From: Torymus aiolomorphi
Lineage: Eukaryota > Arthropoda > Insecta > Hymenoptera > Torymidae
Assembly (NCBI GenBank): GCA_036365515.1
Contig: CM070874.1
Span: 116,001,735-116,065,734 of the forward strand
Direction of reading: 5' to 3'
DNA length: 64,000 nt
Positions 1 through 29,866 of this stretch are shown here, piece by piece. Below the pieces are notes generated by a model. The model did not search any database and was not told the DNA's origin. It saw only the letters and a list, made by a program, of their open reading frames with translations. Each line of letters starts with the position of its first letter. Positions within the stretch are counted from its first letter, which is position 1. Made by a program: the position numbers and the translations under genes.

Positions 1-72
1 CTTATCGGTCAGTGTTCAAGGCAAGCTCGGACACAAGTGCGTGGCGATACCGAGAATCGGAGCCCTTGTGCT

Positions 73-478
73 CAGTGGCGCGACGATCACGGGTGCGCGA
101 GCACGAGCAAGGCGGGTTCTCACGAAGCAGCGTGAGCGCCCGTGCGCAAGTAGATTGCTAACCTGACTTGACGTGTGCGCGAGCAAGGCGGGTTCTCGTG
201 GAGCGGAATGAGCGCCTGCGAGCAAGTAAAATACTAACCTATCCGACGGGATGTGTGTCCGCGCGAAGGACAAAACAGTGGCGCGACGATCACGGGTGCG
301 CGAGCACGAACAAGGCGGGTTCTCACGAAGCAGCGTGAGCGCCCGTGCGCAAGTAGATTGCTAACCTGACTTGACGTGTGCGCGAGCAAGGCGGGTTCTC
401 GTGGAGCGGAATGAGCGCCTGCGAGCAAGTAAAATACTAACCTATCCGACGGGATGTGTGTCCGCGCGCAAGTATAGA
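73..478. repeat. 203-bp tandem repeat, two units, each with internal hairpins
   Basis: Unit 1 runs from about 73 to 275 and unit 2 from about 276 to 478; CAGTGGCGCGACGATCACGG opens both, exactly 203 bp apart, and the units are almost identical. Each unit is itself two related halves of about 80-110 bp, each containing GCAAGGCGGGTTCTC and then a short inverted partner (CTCACG-aagcag-CGTGAG in the first half). The spurious ORFs over this region simply read through the repeat. It may be a satellite fragment or part of the retroelement that follows; the sequence does not decide. Confidence 0.85.
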
Positions 479-713
479 AAACTAATCTAAAATTGCCGCG
501 ATGACTTAGCAACGAGGAGCGGTAGTCTCGTTGCATTTCCCCCCTTCATCAGAAAAAGAACAAAGTTCTTTGAGACTCACCGGTCGGGGAGGACCTGTAT
601 GACGAATTTCACCGGTCTCAGGGATGATGCGAAGTAGCCGCTTTACTCCGTTGTATTTCTTGGCGCCGACCGAGATGTTGACGGTAACCTCATCCGGTAG
701 CGTCCGGCGTACT

Positions 714-1334
714 CTAGGTATGCTCCAGTTCGTATCCCGAGATCGTGGAGGTATGGCGGATATGACGGCTGAGGTTGTCGCCGCCGCAGTGGATGCGGCA
801 GGTGGTGATGCCGGTATCTCCGGTGCAGGCGGTGGTGATCCCGAGGGCGCCTGCGGGGCTGGCGTTGGTGGCCGGCGAGGTCGCCGGGTACGCGGAAGCG
901 ACTACCGATGGTGATGTTGCTGCGAGCCTGGGTACCGGTGCGGCGATCGAGGTGACGACGGCGAGGGTGGTCTTGTTGGCGAAGCGCATTTGCTGCAGCG
1001 CGCCCTGTAGCTGTGGGAGGGCCCCGGGAGCCAGCCGGATGACGCTTTTCACTACTGGCTTTTCTGCCGCCGCTGGTCTCGCCACTGTCAGCTTCTTGGG
1101 CCCGATCGGTGTCGAATGATACGTGGGGGTCTTTTCAGACGCTGGCGTCTTCCTTGCGGGGACATACTGGAGTGCCCTCGCCCGGGCCTCCTCAAACTCC
1201 TCCCTCAGGAGTTTTTCGCGGACCTGGCGAAGTTCTCGGAATTTCGGCAGGCCTGAACTCTCGAGCTCCTGTTGCAGGACTGCGATTTCCTCTTCAAGGG
1301 AGCGGGCGTATTCCTCCAGAATTGGATTGGTCAT
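714..1334 (-). CDS. Unidentified ORF with N-terminal coiled coil, probably retroelement-derived
   Basis: A 206-codon ORF opens with ATG at 1334. Residues about 7-50 are rich in Glu, Leu, Arg and Lys with heptad-like spacing (EEYARSLEEEIAVLQQELE), so a coiled coil is likely. The rest is rich in Ala, Pro, Thr and Ser with no fold that I recognise. It lies on the same strand as, and 3' of, the gypsy-type integrase and protease-like ORFs, which suggests a Gag-like or accessory ORF of the same or a neighbouring retroelement. No CCHC zinc knuckle is visible, so a Gag label would be a guess. Coding status is not certain: the + strand also has open frames here, as expected in GC-rich sequence. Confidence 0.4.
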   Translation of the reverse strand: MTNPILEEYARSLEEEIAVLQQELESSGLPKFRELRQVREKLLREEFEEARARALQYVPARKTPASEKTPTYHSTPIGPKKLTVARPAAAEKPVVKSVIRLAPGALPQLQGALQQMRFANKTTLAVVTSIAAPVPRLAATSPSVVASAYPATSPATNASPAGALGITTACTGDTGITTCRIHCGGDNLSRHIRHTSTISGYELEHT

Positions 1335-1759
1335 TGTTCGAGTGGCTGAAAACTGAGACCGATTCTCTTGATAGCGGAGTTTTTATTAGGGCGGGAGGTC
1401 ATTCCCGTCCACAGTATTTCCTAAGGGAAGGGTACGAGTTTCCCCCCTCAAGGAAAATGTAAGGATTCAAACTTTGCCGGGGTTCCTCCTTCCTACGGAA
1501 CTAATTCGAATCGAATTTAGCGCGCTTGAGGCTTCGCCTAAAATGTCACGCAGGTGATCTCGGCCGTGTCCGCGTTTAGCCTTCTCTACAATGTTCGCGG
1601 TTTCGCAACGGTCACGGTGCTAGTATTTCGCTTCGGTAGCGTTCGTCTTACAGCGGTTCATATGTCGGTAAGGTAGTTTAACTCGTCTTCGGTGCTGCTG
1701 CCTCCTAGACCCCCGTCTTCCTCGCGCCAGCGTAGTTGCCTCTGTTACTGTTTCCTCTG

Positions 1760-2209
1760 TCATCTAGTTTCTTTCCGTTGCTCCGGATTACCATTCATCA
1801 ATAGTCGGGAGCCGGTTCTGGACGGGAAATCCATTCCAAAAACAATGGTGATGACCTGGTTGGTGAACACCACCCACGGTCGGCGAAATTGGCCACCCTT
1901 AGCAGCAAAGTCGGCCCAGATTGTGTACGGAAAGTGTAGTGGCTTGGGTTTAGCCCCCGCGGGTCTCAGGTGGAGATCGGCCACGAGGATTTCCTTACAC
2001 ACGTATATCGGTGTGTGCTGCAGCAGTAGTTCTCCTACTTCGAGGGACATGGTGGTTTTGAGATGGGCCGTATTGAGGATGGCCTCGAACTGTTGTCCTT
2101 GGACGGTGACGAGAATAAGGAGGGCAGGACGTTTCGAGAGCATGTGGAGCTCGTAGGGATTGCGAGTTGGTGGCATCTTGGCGGATACTGACGGGTTGCT
2201 GTGTGTCAA
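1760..2209 (-). pseudogene. Retropepsin-like aspartic protease domain downstream of integrase, active site altered
   Basis: A 149-codon ORF overlaps the end of the integrase ORF in another frame. Residues 34-60 resemble the start of retroelement aspartic proteases: a beta strand (LLILVTVQGQQFEAIL) followed by the position where the catalytic Asp-Thr-Gly is expected. Here it reads Asn-Thr-Ala (residues 46-48, codons at 2066-2074), so the catalytic Asp is missing. Near the C-terminus the string FGMDFPSR matches the 'LGMDFL' segment typical of Ty3/gypsy proteases. The position is odd: in standard gypsy elements the protease precedes reverse transcriptase, whereas here it follows the integrase C-terminal domain. 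The label is inferred from motif resemblance only. Confidence 0.45.
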
Positions 2210-2229
2210 CGCAGTTTATATCCTCCGGC

Positions 2230-3228
2230 TGCCCATCTCCGGTTCCAGTGTCTTCCCCCTCTTCGTCTTCCCTTCGATATGGCTTTAAGTCTCGCACGTG
2301 GATGTGTTTGTGAATCTTGCCACCAGGGGTCTTGAGGTCAAAGATCACCGGCGCCCTCTTTCGGTGGACGAGGAAAGGTCCCTCGTATTTTGGGGCCATA
2401 TTGGCGTTAAAGTTAGAGGCCTTGTTCGATAGCACATGTTGTTTCTTGAGCACTTCATCGCCTATGCTAGGGGCCCAGTCGCGGCGCCTCAAATTGTAGT
2501 ATTTTTGTTGCCTCTGGAAACTCTGCGCCATCTTATTTCCGGCAAGCTCCAGGACCTCCTGGATACGTCGAAGGCGATCATTCAATGGTCTGTCCGATCG
2601 TTTACCCACTTCTTGGTGTAGACTTCCTGGTGGTATTAACTCTCGGCCGAAGTTCAGGTAGGCGGGAGTGTATCCGGTACTTTCACTTATGGCGGTGCTA
2701 TAAGCGAAAGTAAGCTCTGGGAGAAACAGGTCCCACTTTTTCTATGATTTCTCCAGGTACTGATTTATTGCAGTCTTTAGTAACATGTTTGTCCGCTCCA
2801 CTGGGGCGTATACGGTGGCGTCCTTCGGTGCTTGATCTTGTACTCCTACAGGAGATGGGTGAATTTCTTCCCGATAAATTGATGGCCATTGTCACTGACA
2901 ACGGCTCGGGGTGTACCAAAACGCAACACGACTTGCTCTTTTAGAGCCCAGGCTACGGCTTCGGTGGTGGCTTTGCTGAGGGCTTTCACCTCCACCCACT
3001 TTGTGTAACGGTCCTGCATGACGAGTAGCCAGGTATTTCCGCAGTCGGAGCGTGGTTTGGGACTCATCAAGTCGATAGAGATCATTTCCCAGGGTTCAGT
3101 GACGGTGGTTGCATGCATGACTCCTGGAGGTGGTTGCTGGGAAGACTTATGTTTTTGGCAATTGACGCAGTTTCTGACGTGACTGGCCCCTTCTCGCAGT
3201 ATGCCTGGCCAGTAGTAGTATCGCGCTA
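2230..3228 (-). pseudogene. Ty3/gypsy-type retrotransposon integrase, 5'-truncated and frameshifted
   Basis: Read on the minus strand. The integrase enters inside the HHCC zinc-binding domain (CVNCQKHK, about 3160-3140) and continues into the rve core: first Asp in SIDLMSP (about 3072), second Asp in VVSDNGHQF (about 2880). The third acidic residue lies in PVERTN (codon 2796-2798) in another frame, so at least one frameshift separates it. The C-terminal part (ORF 1995-2609) has the DNA-binding region with PKYEGPF, the GPY/F-type motif, then HVRDLKPY. An integrase inserts element cDNA into host DNA; this one cannot be translated whole. No reverse transcriptase or RNase H remains: the sequence breaks at about 3228, where a fold-back element begins, which suggests truncation by that insertion. 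Confidence 0.85.
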
Positions 3229-4925
3229 AAAATGCTGTTTATATTAAAGATAAAATTTTTAATTCTTAATTTTAATTGTTCATAAGCGCTTAATTAAAGA
3301 TTCAAGATTTCATTCTTAATTAGACGAGTTTTAATTAAAAAGTATAATTTTTATTCTTAATTAAGGTGGTTCTCTAACGCGTTACAGTGTATGTGCTCAG
3401 TGAGAGCACAAACTATACCATACGCGTCGTTCTGTCTCTCTCGCTCTCATGCATGCCGTCTGTTATTTACGGTTATAATCATTCATATCTTTTTAAAACG
3501 GTCGGCTTGACACATATTTGATAAACTTAAAAAAAAGAGCAGAATTTCATCTTTAATAACATACTTCTTTATTTTTGAAAACCCGCCTTTAAAGTAACAA
3601 ACTTTACTATTCTACTATTATTTTACTATTACTTTACTATCAACTGCCATGTAAAAATGACTAATTTCAATAATTTTATTCTCAAAAAATAGGTCGGCAA
3701 CCTATATTTTAAAAAATAGAGAAAAATTATTTAGATTTTAAAGAACATGCTAGAATTTTGTTGCTTTCGAAACCAACTTTTTGATATATTAGAGAACTAC
3801 CTTAAACCAGTTTTTCTGAATTAAAATTTTAAATCTTATTTATATGCCGTATAATTAGCATTCGCTCTTAATCATATGCCGTATAATTAACATACGCTCT
3901 TAATTATATGCGGTATCATTAACATTCGCTTTTAATGATATGCCGTATAATTAATATCTCTCTTAATTTTATGCATTTAATTAATCAAAGGCTAGTTTGC
4001 ATTTGACATCATCTAAGGGGTTTCTCGCCCCGCCGATTTCAATTCCGTGATCTATTTTAGTGTACAATGCTACGCTCATGCTTAGCAGATGATTTTTGCT
4101 TCAACGAGCCTCTATTAGCTTGAATCCGAGGTCATTCGGGGATTTTTCGACCCGCTGATTTGGATTTTGCCGTCTATTTCACTATACAATCCACGTGCAT
4201 GTTCAGTAAATTACTTACAGAGTTCTTGAGGTATAAGAGCGGCAGTTACCATTGTAAAGTCTTATATATTATAGCTATTAAATATGAATATTTTGGCGAC
4301 ACTCGTCAAAATAAAAATCATCTACTGCATATACGCATGATATTGTACACCAAAATTGATCTCAAAATCGAAATCAGCGATTCGAAAAAACCCCTGAATG
4401 GCCTCTGATCTAAGCTAGAGGCTCATTTACGTAAAAATCATCTACTGTGCATGCGCGTTGCATTGTACACTAAAATAGATTCTAAATTTTAAATAAGTGG
4501 ATCGCAAAACCCCCCGAAAGACCTCGGATTTAAGCCAAAGGCTCATTGTCAGTTGCGCAAAAATCGTCCACTGTGCATGCGCGTTGCATCGTACACTAAA
4601 ATAGATCTCAAAGTCATCAGTGAGTCGAAAAACATCTTAGATAATGTCAAATACAAATTAGCCTTTTATTAATTAAATGCATACAATTAAGAGAGAAATT
4701 AATTATACGGCATATGATTAAGAGCGAATGCTAATTATACGGCATATAATTAAGATTAAAAATTTGAATTAAGTAAAACTGGTTTAATTAACAATAAAAA
4801 TTATACTCGTTAATTAAAACTCGTCTAATTAAGAATTAAATCTTGAATCTTTAATGAAACGCTTGTAAACAATTAAAATTCAGAATTAAATTTTGAATCT
4901 TCATTTAAACGAGCGTTTATAATCA
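3226..4925. mobile_element. Large fold-back (inverted-repeat) element
   Basis: The left arm (3226-3364 and 3802-4020) matches the reverse complement of the right arm (about 4620-4925). Both carry TTAATTAGACGAGTTTTAAT and several ATATGCCGTATAATTA / TTCGCTCTTAAT units in mirror order. The centre (about 4020-4620) holds imperfect repeats of about 120 bp containing GTACACTAAAATAGAT and GCATGCGCGTTGCAT, also in both orientations. No transposase ORF is present, so it is non-autonomous. The left end abuts the broken gypsy integrase. Exact ends and target duplication are not clear. Confidence 0.8.
3365..3801. mobile_element. 437-bp MITE with TTAA target duplication (piggyBac-like)
   Basis: The element begins GGTGGTTCTCTAA and ends TTAGAGAACTACC, which are 13-bp terminal inverted repeats with one mismatch. 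It is flanked by TTAA on both sides (3361-3364 and 3802-3805). It interrupts only the left arm of the surrounding fold-back element: the uninterrupted right arm reads TTAATTAAACCAG (as reverse complement), which is what the left arm becomes if the insert and one TTAA are removed. TTAA duplication is typical of the piggyBac superfamily; no transposase is encoded. Confidence 0.85.
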
Positions 4926-6371
4926 ATTATAATGAATTCCGTAATACACATATTTAATAAATTGTCAAAATCATTGTTGAAAAATCAGGACTAATTTTCT
5001 TCACGATTTTTAGAGACACCGATTTTGTAGAAATAAAAGTTTAATCAAGGTGCGCAGAGCTACCACTATAAAATTTGAAGAAAAAAGAATGCGTCTGAGA
5101 TAGCACGTTCTGTGACCCTCAACCGAGATAGCATCTTTTGTTAGCCTCAGCTCAGATAGCATCTTATTCCGCTCAGCCGTCGATATAGTATATAGAGTAC
5201 ATAGTATATAGAGTATAGAGTATATAGTATATAGAGTATAGAGTATATAGTACATAGAGTATAGAATGTATAGTATATAGTAGCATATTATCCTACAATT
5301 AGCGATGGAGGTTATCAGCTCTGTCGGTAAGATAGAGTTGCTCTGACTATAAATTCAGCCATCCTACAATTACCGAAGACTCTGTTGGTAAGGTAGACTG
5401 CTCTGCCGGTAGAGTTGGGTTATGTAAACTTCTCTGTCGGTAGAGTTGGGTCATGTAGGCTGCCGGAAAGGTAGACTGCTCTGCCGGTAAAATAGAGTTG
5501 GCGTGTATGATAATGTAGACTGCTCTGCAGGTAAGGTAAAGTTGGATTATCGACTGTTGGTAGGTTGGGCCATCCTACCGGCCGCCGGCAAGGTAGCGCT
5601 CTACCTTACCGATCGAGTGCTAGCTCAGCGGGTAAGTGGGCCAGAACCCCCATAGCTCATCTACTAAGTGTTACCACGTTTGAAAAAAATGGTTCATTTT
5701 TATATTTCCTTTTTTCGTATGTACTATCATTGAATACATGTACTTCTTCGCATATAAAGTAAATAACGCAATATTCATATATAGTTATCGTTAATATTTT
5801 ACTTCTTACATTCTTACGGAAATGAAAATTTTCGAAAGAAGACTATTCCATACTTTATCCGCATATATACATATATAAAAAAAAGAAACAATCATTATCA
5901 AGTATAAAAAATTATTATTTTTGCATAGTATGCGTAAAGTACATCGATTCGCATCGTTTTCAGTGCGTGAAGTTGAATTTCACACATAGTGTGCGTAAAG
6001 CTTCGCTTTACGCATACTATGCGTACAATTCAACTTTACACACTCAAACAATGCGACGACGTGCTTTACTCATACTATAAAAAAAGTATTGTTCGCCACG
6101 CGGGCGAAATCTTTACGACCTCGTGATCGCCCAACACTCGGTGCGTAAAGTTCAACTTTACGCCCTAGTGACGAAAACTACTATTAAACCACGTATAAAT
6201 AATCATAATATCAACAAACGGTAATTGCTTCACTTTTCTCCGAACATTCCACATAAACTACGCCAAACTCGCCTAAACACCCTTCCAACAATAAACCCCA
6301 ACGAAATCTCCAAAGCCGCGTTATAACATACCAGCAACAGAAACCACGCTACGTGCATTTGGATTCTACAG
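4926..6371. repeat. AT-rich spacer with degenerate tandem repeats (GAGTATAT and CTGCCGGTAAGGTAGA types)
   Basis: 5183-5282 is a short-period repeat of ATAGAGTATATAGTAT type. 5290-5640 holds diverged copies of a unit like CTCTGCCGGTAAGGTAGACTG spaced about 30-60 bp apart. A GCTAGCTCAGCGGGTAA string near 5620 resembles a tRNA A box, but no B box follows. Apart from the hairpin at 5927-6076 nothing else is recognised before the Ddr exon. Confidence 0.6.
5927..6076. mobile_element. 150-bp hairpin repeat (MITE-like)
   Basis: Two arms of about 73 bp, imperfect inverted copies of each other, meet at GCGTAAAGC-ttc-GCTTTACGC near 6000. Arm ends are AGTATGCGTAAAG (left) and CTTTACTCATACT (right). A further small palindrome of the same motif (GCGTAAAGTTCAACTTTACGC) lies at about 6142-6162, so the family is present more than once. 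Confidence 0.7.
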
Positions 6372-26130
<19,759 letters not shown>

Positions 26131-26342
26131 AGGAGAGAGCAAGTGAGCAGGTGGAGAGGGGTGAGTATTCTACCAATCGCATTTTTATTTTTTGGACGAA
26201 AATACTGCGCGAGGCGGAACGAAAACAAAACAAGCATCATGATGCCGATTCGAAACGCACGAGCGCGCTCCAGTTCGCTTTTGGCAGGTTTTTCGCTGTG
26301 CAGCTCTCCGTCTTTCTTTTGCTGTCCTCTCTCCCATGCGAG

Positions 26343-26345
<3 letters not shown>

Positions 26346-26391
<46 letters not shown>
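26346..26391. repeat. (CT)n microsatellite
   Basis: Perfect CT tract, 220 bp right of the long (GA)n tract and complementary to it. Confidence 0.95.
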
Positions 26392-26394
<3 letters not shown>

Positions 26395-26481
26395 CTCCCG
26401 CCATCTCTCGCTCTTTCATTTACTTATGTAGTAGTAAGTTTTCTACAAGAGAAACAGAGAAAGGGAAGTAGAGAGAATGAA

Positions 26482-26512
<31 letters not shown>

Positions 26513-27132
26513 GGTGTGTCCCACACAGCAGAATATCTGATTTACAGCTGTGCGGCAGAACAAGAATGTTGGAAGCTGGAAAGTGAATGTACATAGCAGT
26601 AATAGAAAATGTCATAATAATGTGGAATCTTAAATTAAAAAGCTAGAGCCAGTATGCTTTATTGGTAGAAGATTGACTAGTGTCGTAAAGGTATCATTCC
26701 ACAATTTTTAATGTCCCAAGACCAAAACTGAAGATAAGGTTCGTCATGCGCATCGTTGTATTGGTGTAATAATTGTTGGATATTTATTTAATCATTTTAT
26801 AGAAAACAACAAAAGAACTCGTACCACAATAAATCATAGTGATCAGTATAGTAATCAGTCAGGTCACTACCTGTCTCATATTTTGGAAGTCTGAAAATCA
26901 ATTCTGCCCCAGTGACCCCTGACATAGTGAGCTCGCGGACGTCACCCATTTTTATTTTTAATTTCGAATCTCAGGCCGTAAACCTTCTTTAACTCACCTC
27001 GGCCCAAATCCACGGGCAAACACGGCAAAAAATACACTGTCAAAGGCCTTCTCCACTTTCTGGGGCGGGAAAATATCAATAGGTCGGTCGCATACATATA
27101 TGAAAACACGCGTTGCCTGCGAGCTCTCGCGC

Positions 27133-27133
<1 letters not shown>

Positions 27134-27175
<42 letters not shown>
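27134..27175. repeat. (TA)n microsatellite
   Basis: Perfect TA tract of 42 bp between two CpG-rich segments. Confidence 0.95.
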
Positions 27176-27178
<3 letters not shown>

Positions 27179-29540
27179 AACTCGTATCGCACGAGCGCCG
27201 TTGTAAATCCGCCTTAACGCCCCCGCGCTCGTGATAAAGTGTACTTATACCTGCATGCGCGCCCTCACACAGCCGACAAAACTCGCGCTTTTTTTCGCGA
27301 AAATACCGGAGAAAAAGAGAGACAGAGAGCGAACGCGCGCGCGAAAAGCTCTTTTTCGGCCACGGCCGCTGGGATACGCGTAAATCCGCGAAACAATGGT
27401 GATTCATTAGCGACGCGAGCGAGCAATTTGCGCTCGATTGATTTGGAAATAACGTAAAAACAGGGAAGAGAGGGAGAGGAAGTGGGGAAGGGAGGGAGAG
27501 TGAGCATGTAGTCCTGTGCAGGCCATATTGGATTACAGATCGCAAGCGAGCGAATGCTACAACACAGGCCCGGTGTCAACGTTAATCGAGCTGTGGATAG
27601 AGAGCAGCGCGGCTCTTGTTTCGACGGGAACAGCGCGCGAGGATTCGTGTGCGTATAGTGCGTGTGTTACGGACGCACAAAAAAAAATTATTCACGGTAG
27701 AGTTCATGAAATTGGTTTACAATAACTTCTTGGTTGGTTTGAAATTTGCGGAAGGGGGCTTTTTTTCATCGACATTTCGTTTGGTTTGATAAAAAATTGC
27801 GAAGAATTCGACATTCACCAACTCGATTGTAATTATCGTATAATTAACTTTGCAATTGTATTTTATTAAATGTTTTTCGCAGAATACATTGTTGAAATTC
27901 GTTAAATTTCTCTTGTTTTTAATTCAATGTAAAATTTTTAATTAACTGTGAAATTTTCGCTAAAATACAAAGTGGCCAGAGTTTAATTGAAATATACCCT
28001 TACTTTTGCTTCTCTTCAATTAATTCAACTCGCCGAATATAACTATTATAAATGAAAAAAACTAAGTATTCAGTTGAACGTTTCTAAATAAAAATGCAAC
28101 GTATGATTATAAATCTCTCAATAGCGTTTTACTGTAAAAGTTATCCTTTTTATACGCTTTTATTCATTTTACAACGGAATTACAGCATTTGAAATAACTA
28201 ATTTAAAAGGTTTTGTTTAAATATCAACGAAGCTTGATATTAGACATTTCAAGTGATATGATAACCGTGACAGGAAGAAAATCACGGCAACATCTCCGAA
28301 CGCATCTAACGTATGCAACAACGCGGCCGAATATACGGCCGCGCAAGCACACAGGGCATAAATCACTCTCGCAGCTACGTCATTCGTAACCGATTCTTTC
28401 TTCCTCGTCATAGCGCGCGTATGCTCCGCGATAAATGCACAAATCCTGCCTCGTTCGTAGCCAAAATTGATACTGTCAACTTTCGCGTATACGTTCGCCT
28501 TGTCCGACAAGAGCTACAGGTCACGTCTCTCGTAATATATCGCCGCAATAACAAAATGGCGTTCCTCCTTCGGATCTCATCGACGTGGCGCCTCGGAAAA
28601 GACAAACCGGCGACGTGCGCGCCGCGTGATACATCGCCGCCTCGGAATTCTCGCGATCGCGCTTATTCATATCGCTGTCAGTCGTCTCTCTCCCTCTCAC
28701 ATACACGCGCTGACGGTCGCCGCCAATTTCGTCCCCTCCTATTTCAGCATTCGCGTGGGAGGAAATTCTGGCCGGCGGGAGAGAGAGAGGGGAAGCAGAG
28801 GGAAGAGGAAGAAATCCTCGGAGCGAGTATAAATTTCACTTGTCGCACGGGCCCTTATTTGAGCGCACGTGCGCCCATTATATGTGCATACGTGCGGCGC
28901 GCGCGCGCGGCGAAAGAAGGAGTGCTGCGATGGGGCGAGAGTGAGAGAGAGAAAGAGTAGACGATGCGGGTGCGCGTGGGAAGGGATATAAAGAAAGGTG
29001 AAGCGAGAGAGAGAGAGAGAGAGAGAACGGCAGAGCAAGGAACGCAGAAATAGAGAGAGGAAAATGAGAATAAGAAGAAATAGGAGCAAATTTTGGATTT
29101 TTCAAAAGCAGTGAATTTGCGCGTAATAGAAATGGTACGCGGGGAATATTCGTTTTTGAAATCTGATATTTTCTCGAAAGTATCGGGCGAAGTGGATTTT
29201 CGTTTTTCACAGATTTTATTTCTACGAGACGCGTGCGCCGAATATAAACGAAATCCGAGTTGGTTTTTAGAGAATATAAAATAATTCGACGCTAACATTG
29301 TTGAGAAAAGTGGAAAGAATAATTGTGATTTTCGCAGTAAGGGAAAGATTGTTTTTCTGACCTGTTCGTGACTTTACTACTGAATTTACTCCGTAAATCC
29401 TATTATACTATAATTCTTATTGAACTATCTGTTTTTCTTAAGAGTAAACGATGATATAATTTCAAAATAAATGTGCAACTGTAAAAGTAAGAAATTAAAA
29501 TAATGTTTTTTTTAATTTTGGTTTTTTAGTTTTAGATGTG

Positions 29541-29570
29541 TGTTACGAGTGGGTCCATCCACTCGTAACA
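29541..29570. repeat. Perfect 12-bp inverted repeat
   Basis: TGTTACGAGTGG, six bases, then CCACTCGTAACA. It sits 60 bp before a long (AT)n tract. It could be a stem-loop or the core of a small repeat; no function is claimed. Confidence 0.7.
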
Positions 29571-29629
29571 AAATGCAAAGTTTTAATTCTTTTTTCTAAC
29601 TTAGTACGTAACATATTACGCTATTTTTA

Positions 29630-29632
<3 letters not shown>

Positions 29633-29716
<84 letters not shown>
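29633..29716. repeat. (AT)n microsatellite, 84 bp
   Basis: Perfect AT dinucleotide tract; it can extrude as a cruciform. Confidence 0.95.
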
Positions 29717-29720
<4 letters not shown>

Positions 29721-29748
29721 ATTATGATATTTCAATACATTAGTACAT

Positions 29749-29866
29749 TACGATACGGGTGTGGAAGGTGATTATTTACCGCAGGAGACATTTTTTGCAC
29801 GAGCGAAGCGAGTGCGAAAAGTCGAATGGGGTAAAAATCATCTTACGCACCAGTGTCGTACCGTAT
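29749..29866. mobile_element. 118-bp imperfect hairpin repeat
   Basis: The left arm TTACGATACGGGTGTGG...GCACGAG pairs imperfectly with the right arm CTCGTGC-like...GTCGTACCGTA, and the centre is GCACGAGCGAAGCGAGTGC. It begins 30 bp after the (AT)n tract and looks like a small MITE. Confidence 0.6.

Noticed and set aside
775..1119. + strand ORFs opposite the coiled-coil ORF
   Set aside because: Shadow frames of the minus strand ORF in GC-rich sequence.
4160..4408. 82-codon ORF inside the fold-back element
   Set aside because: Falls within imperfect non-coding repeats and is not kept in the other repeat units.
5612..5650. tRNA-like A box (TAGCTCAGCGGG)
   Set aside because: No B box, no cloverleaf and no terminator T-run; it lies in a degenerate tandem repeat.
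28313..28960. 215-codon + strand ORF
   Set aside because: Compositionally biased (Arg, Ser, Ala), lies in a CpG-rich patch with competing frames on both strands, and has no domain or conserved motif.
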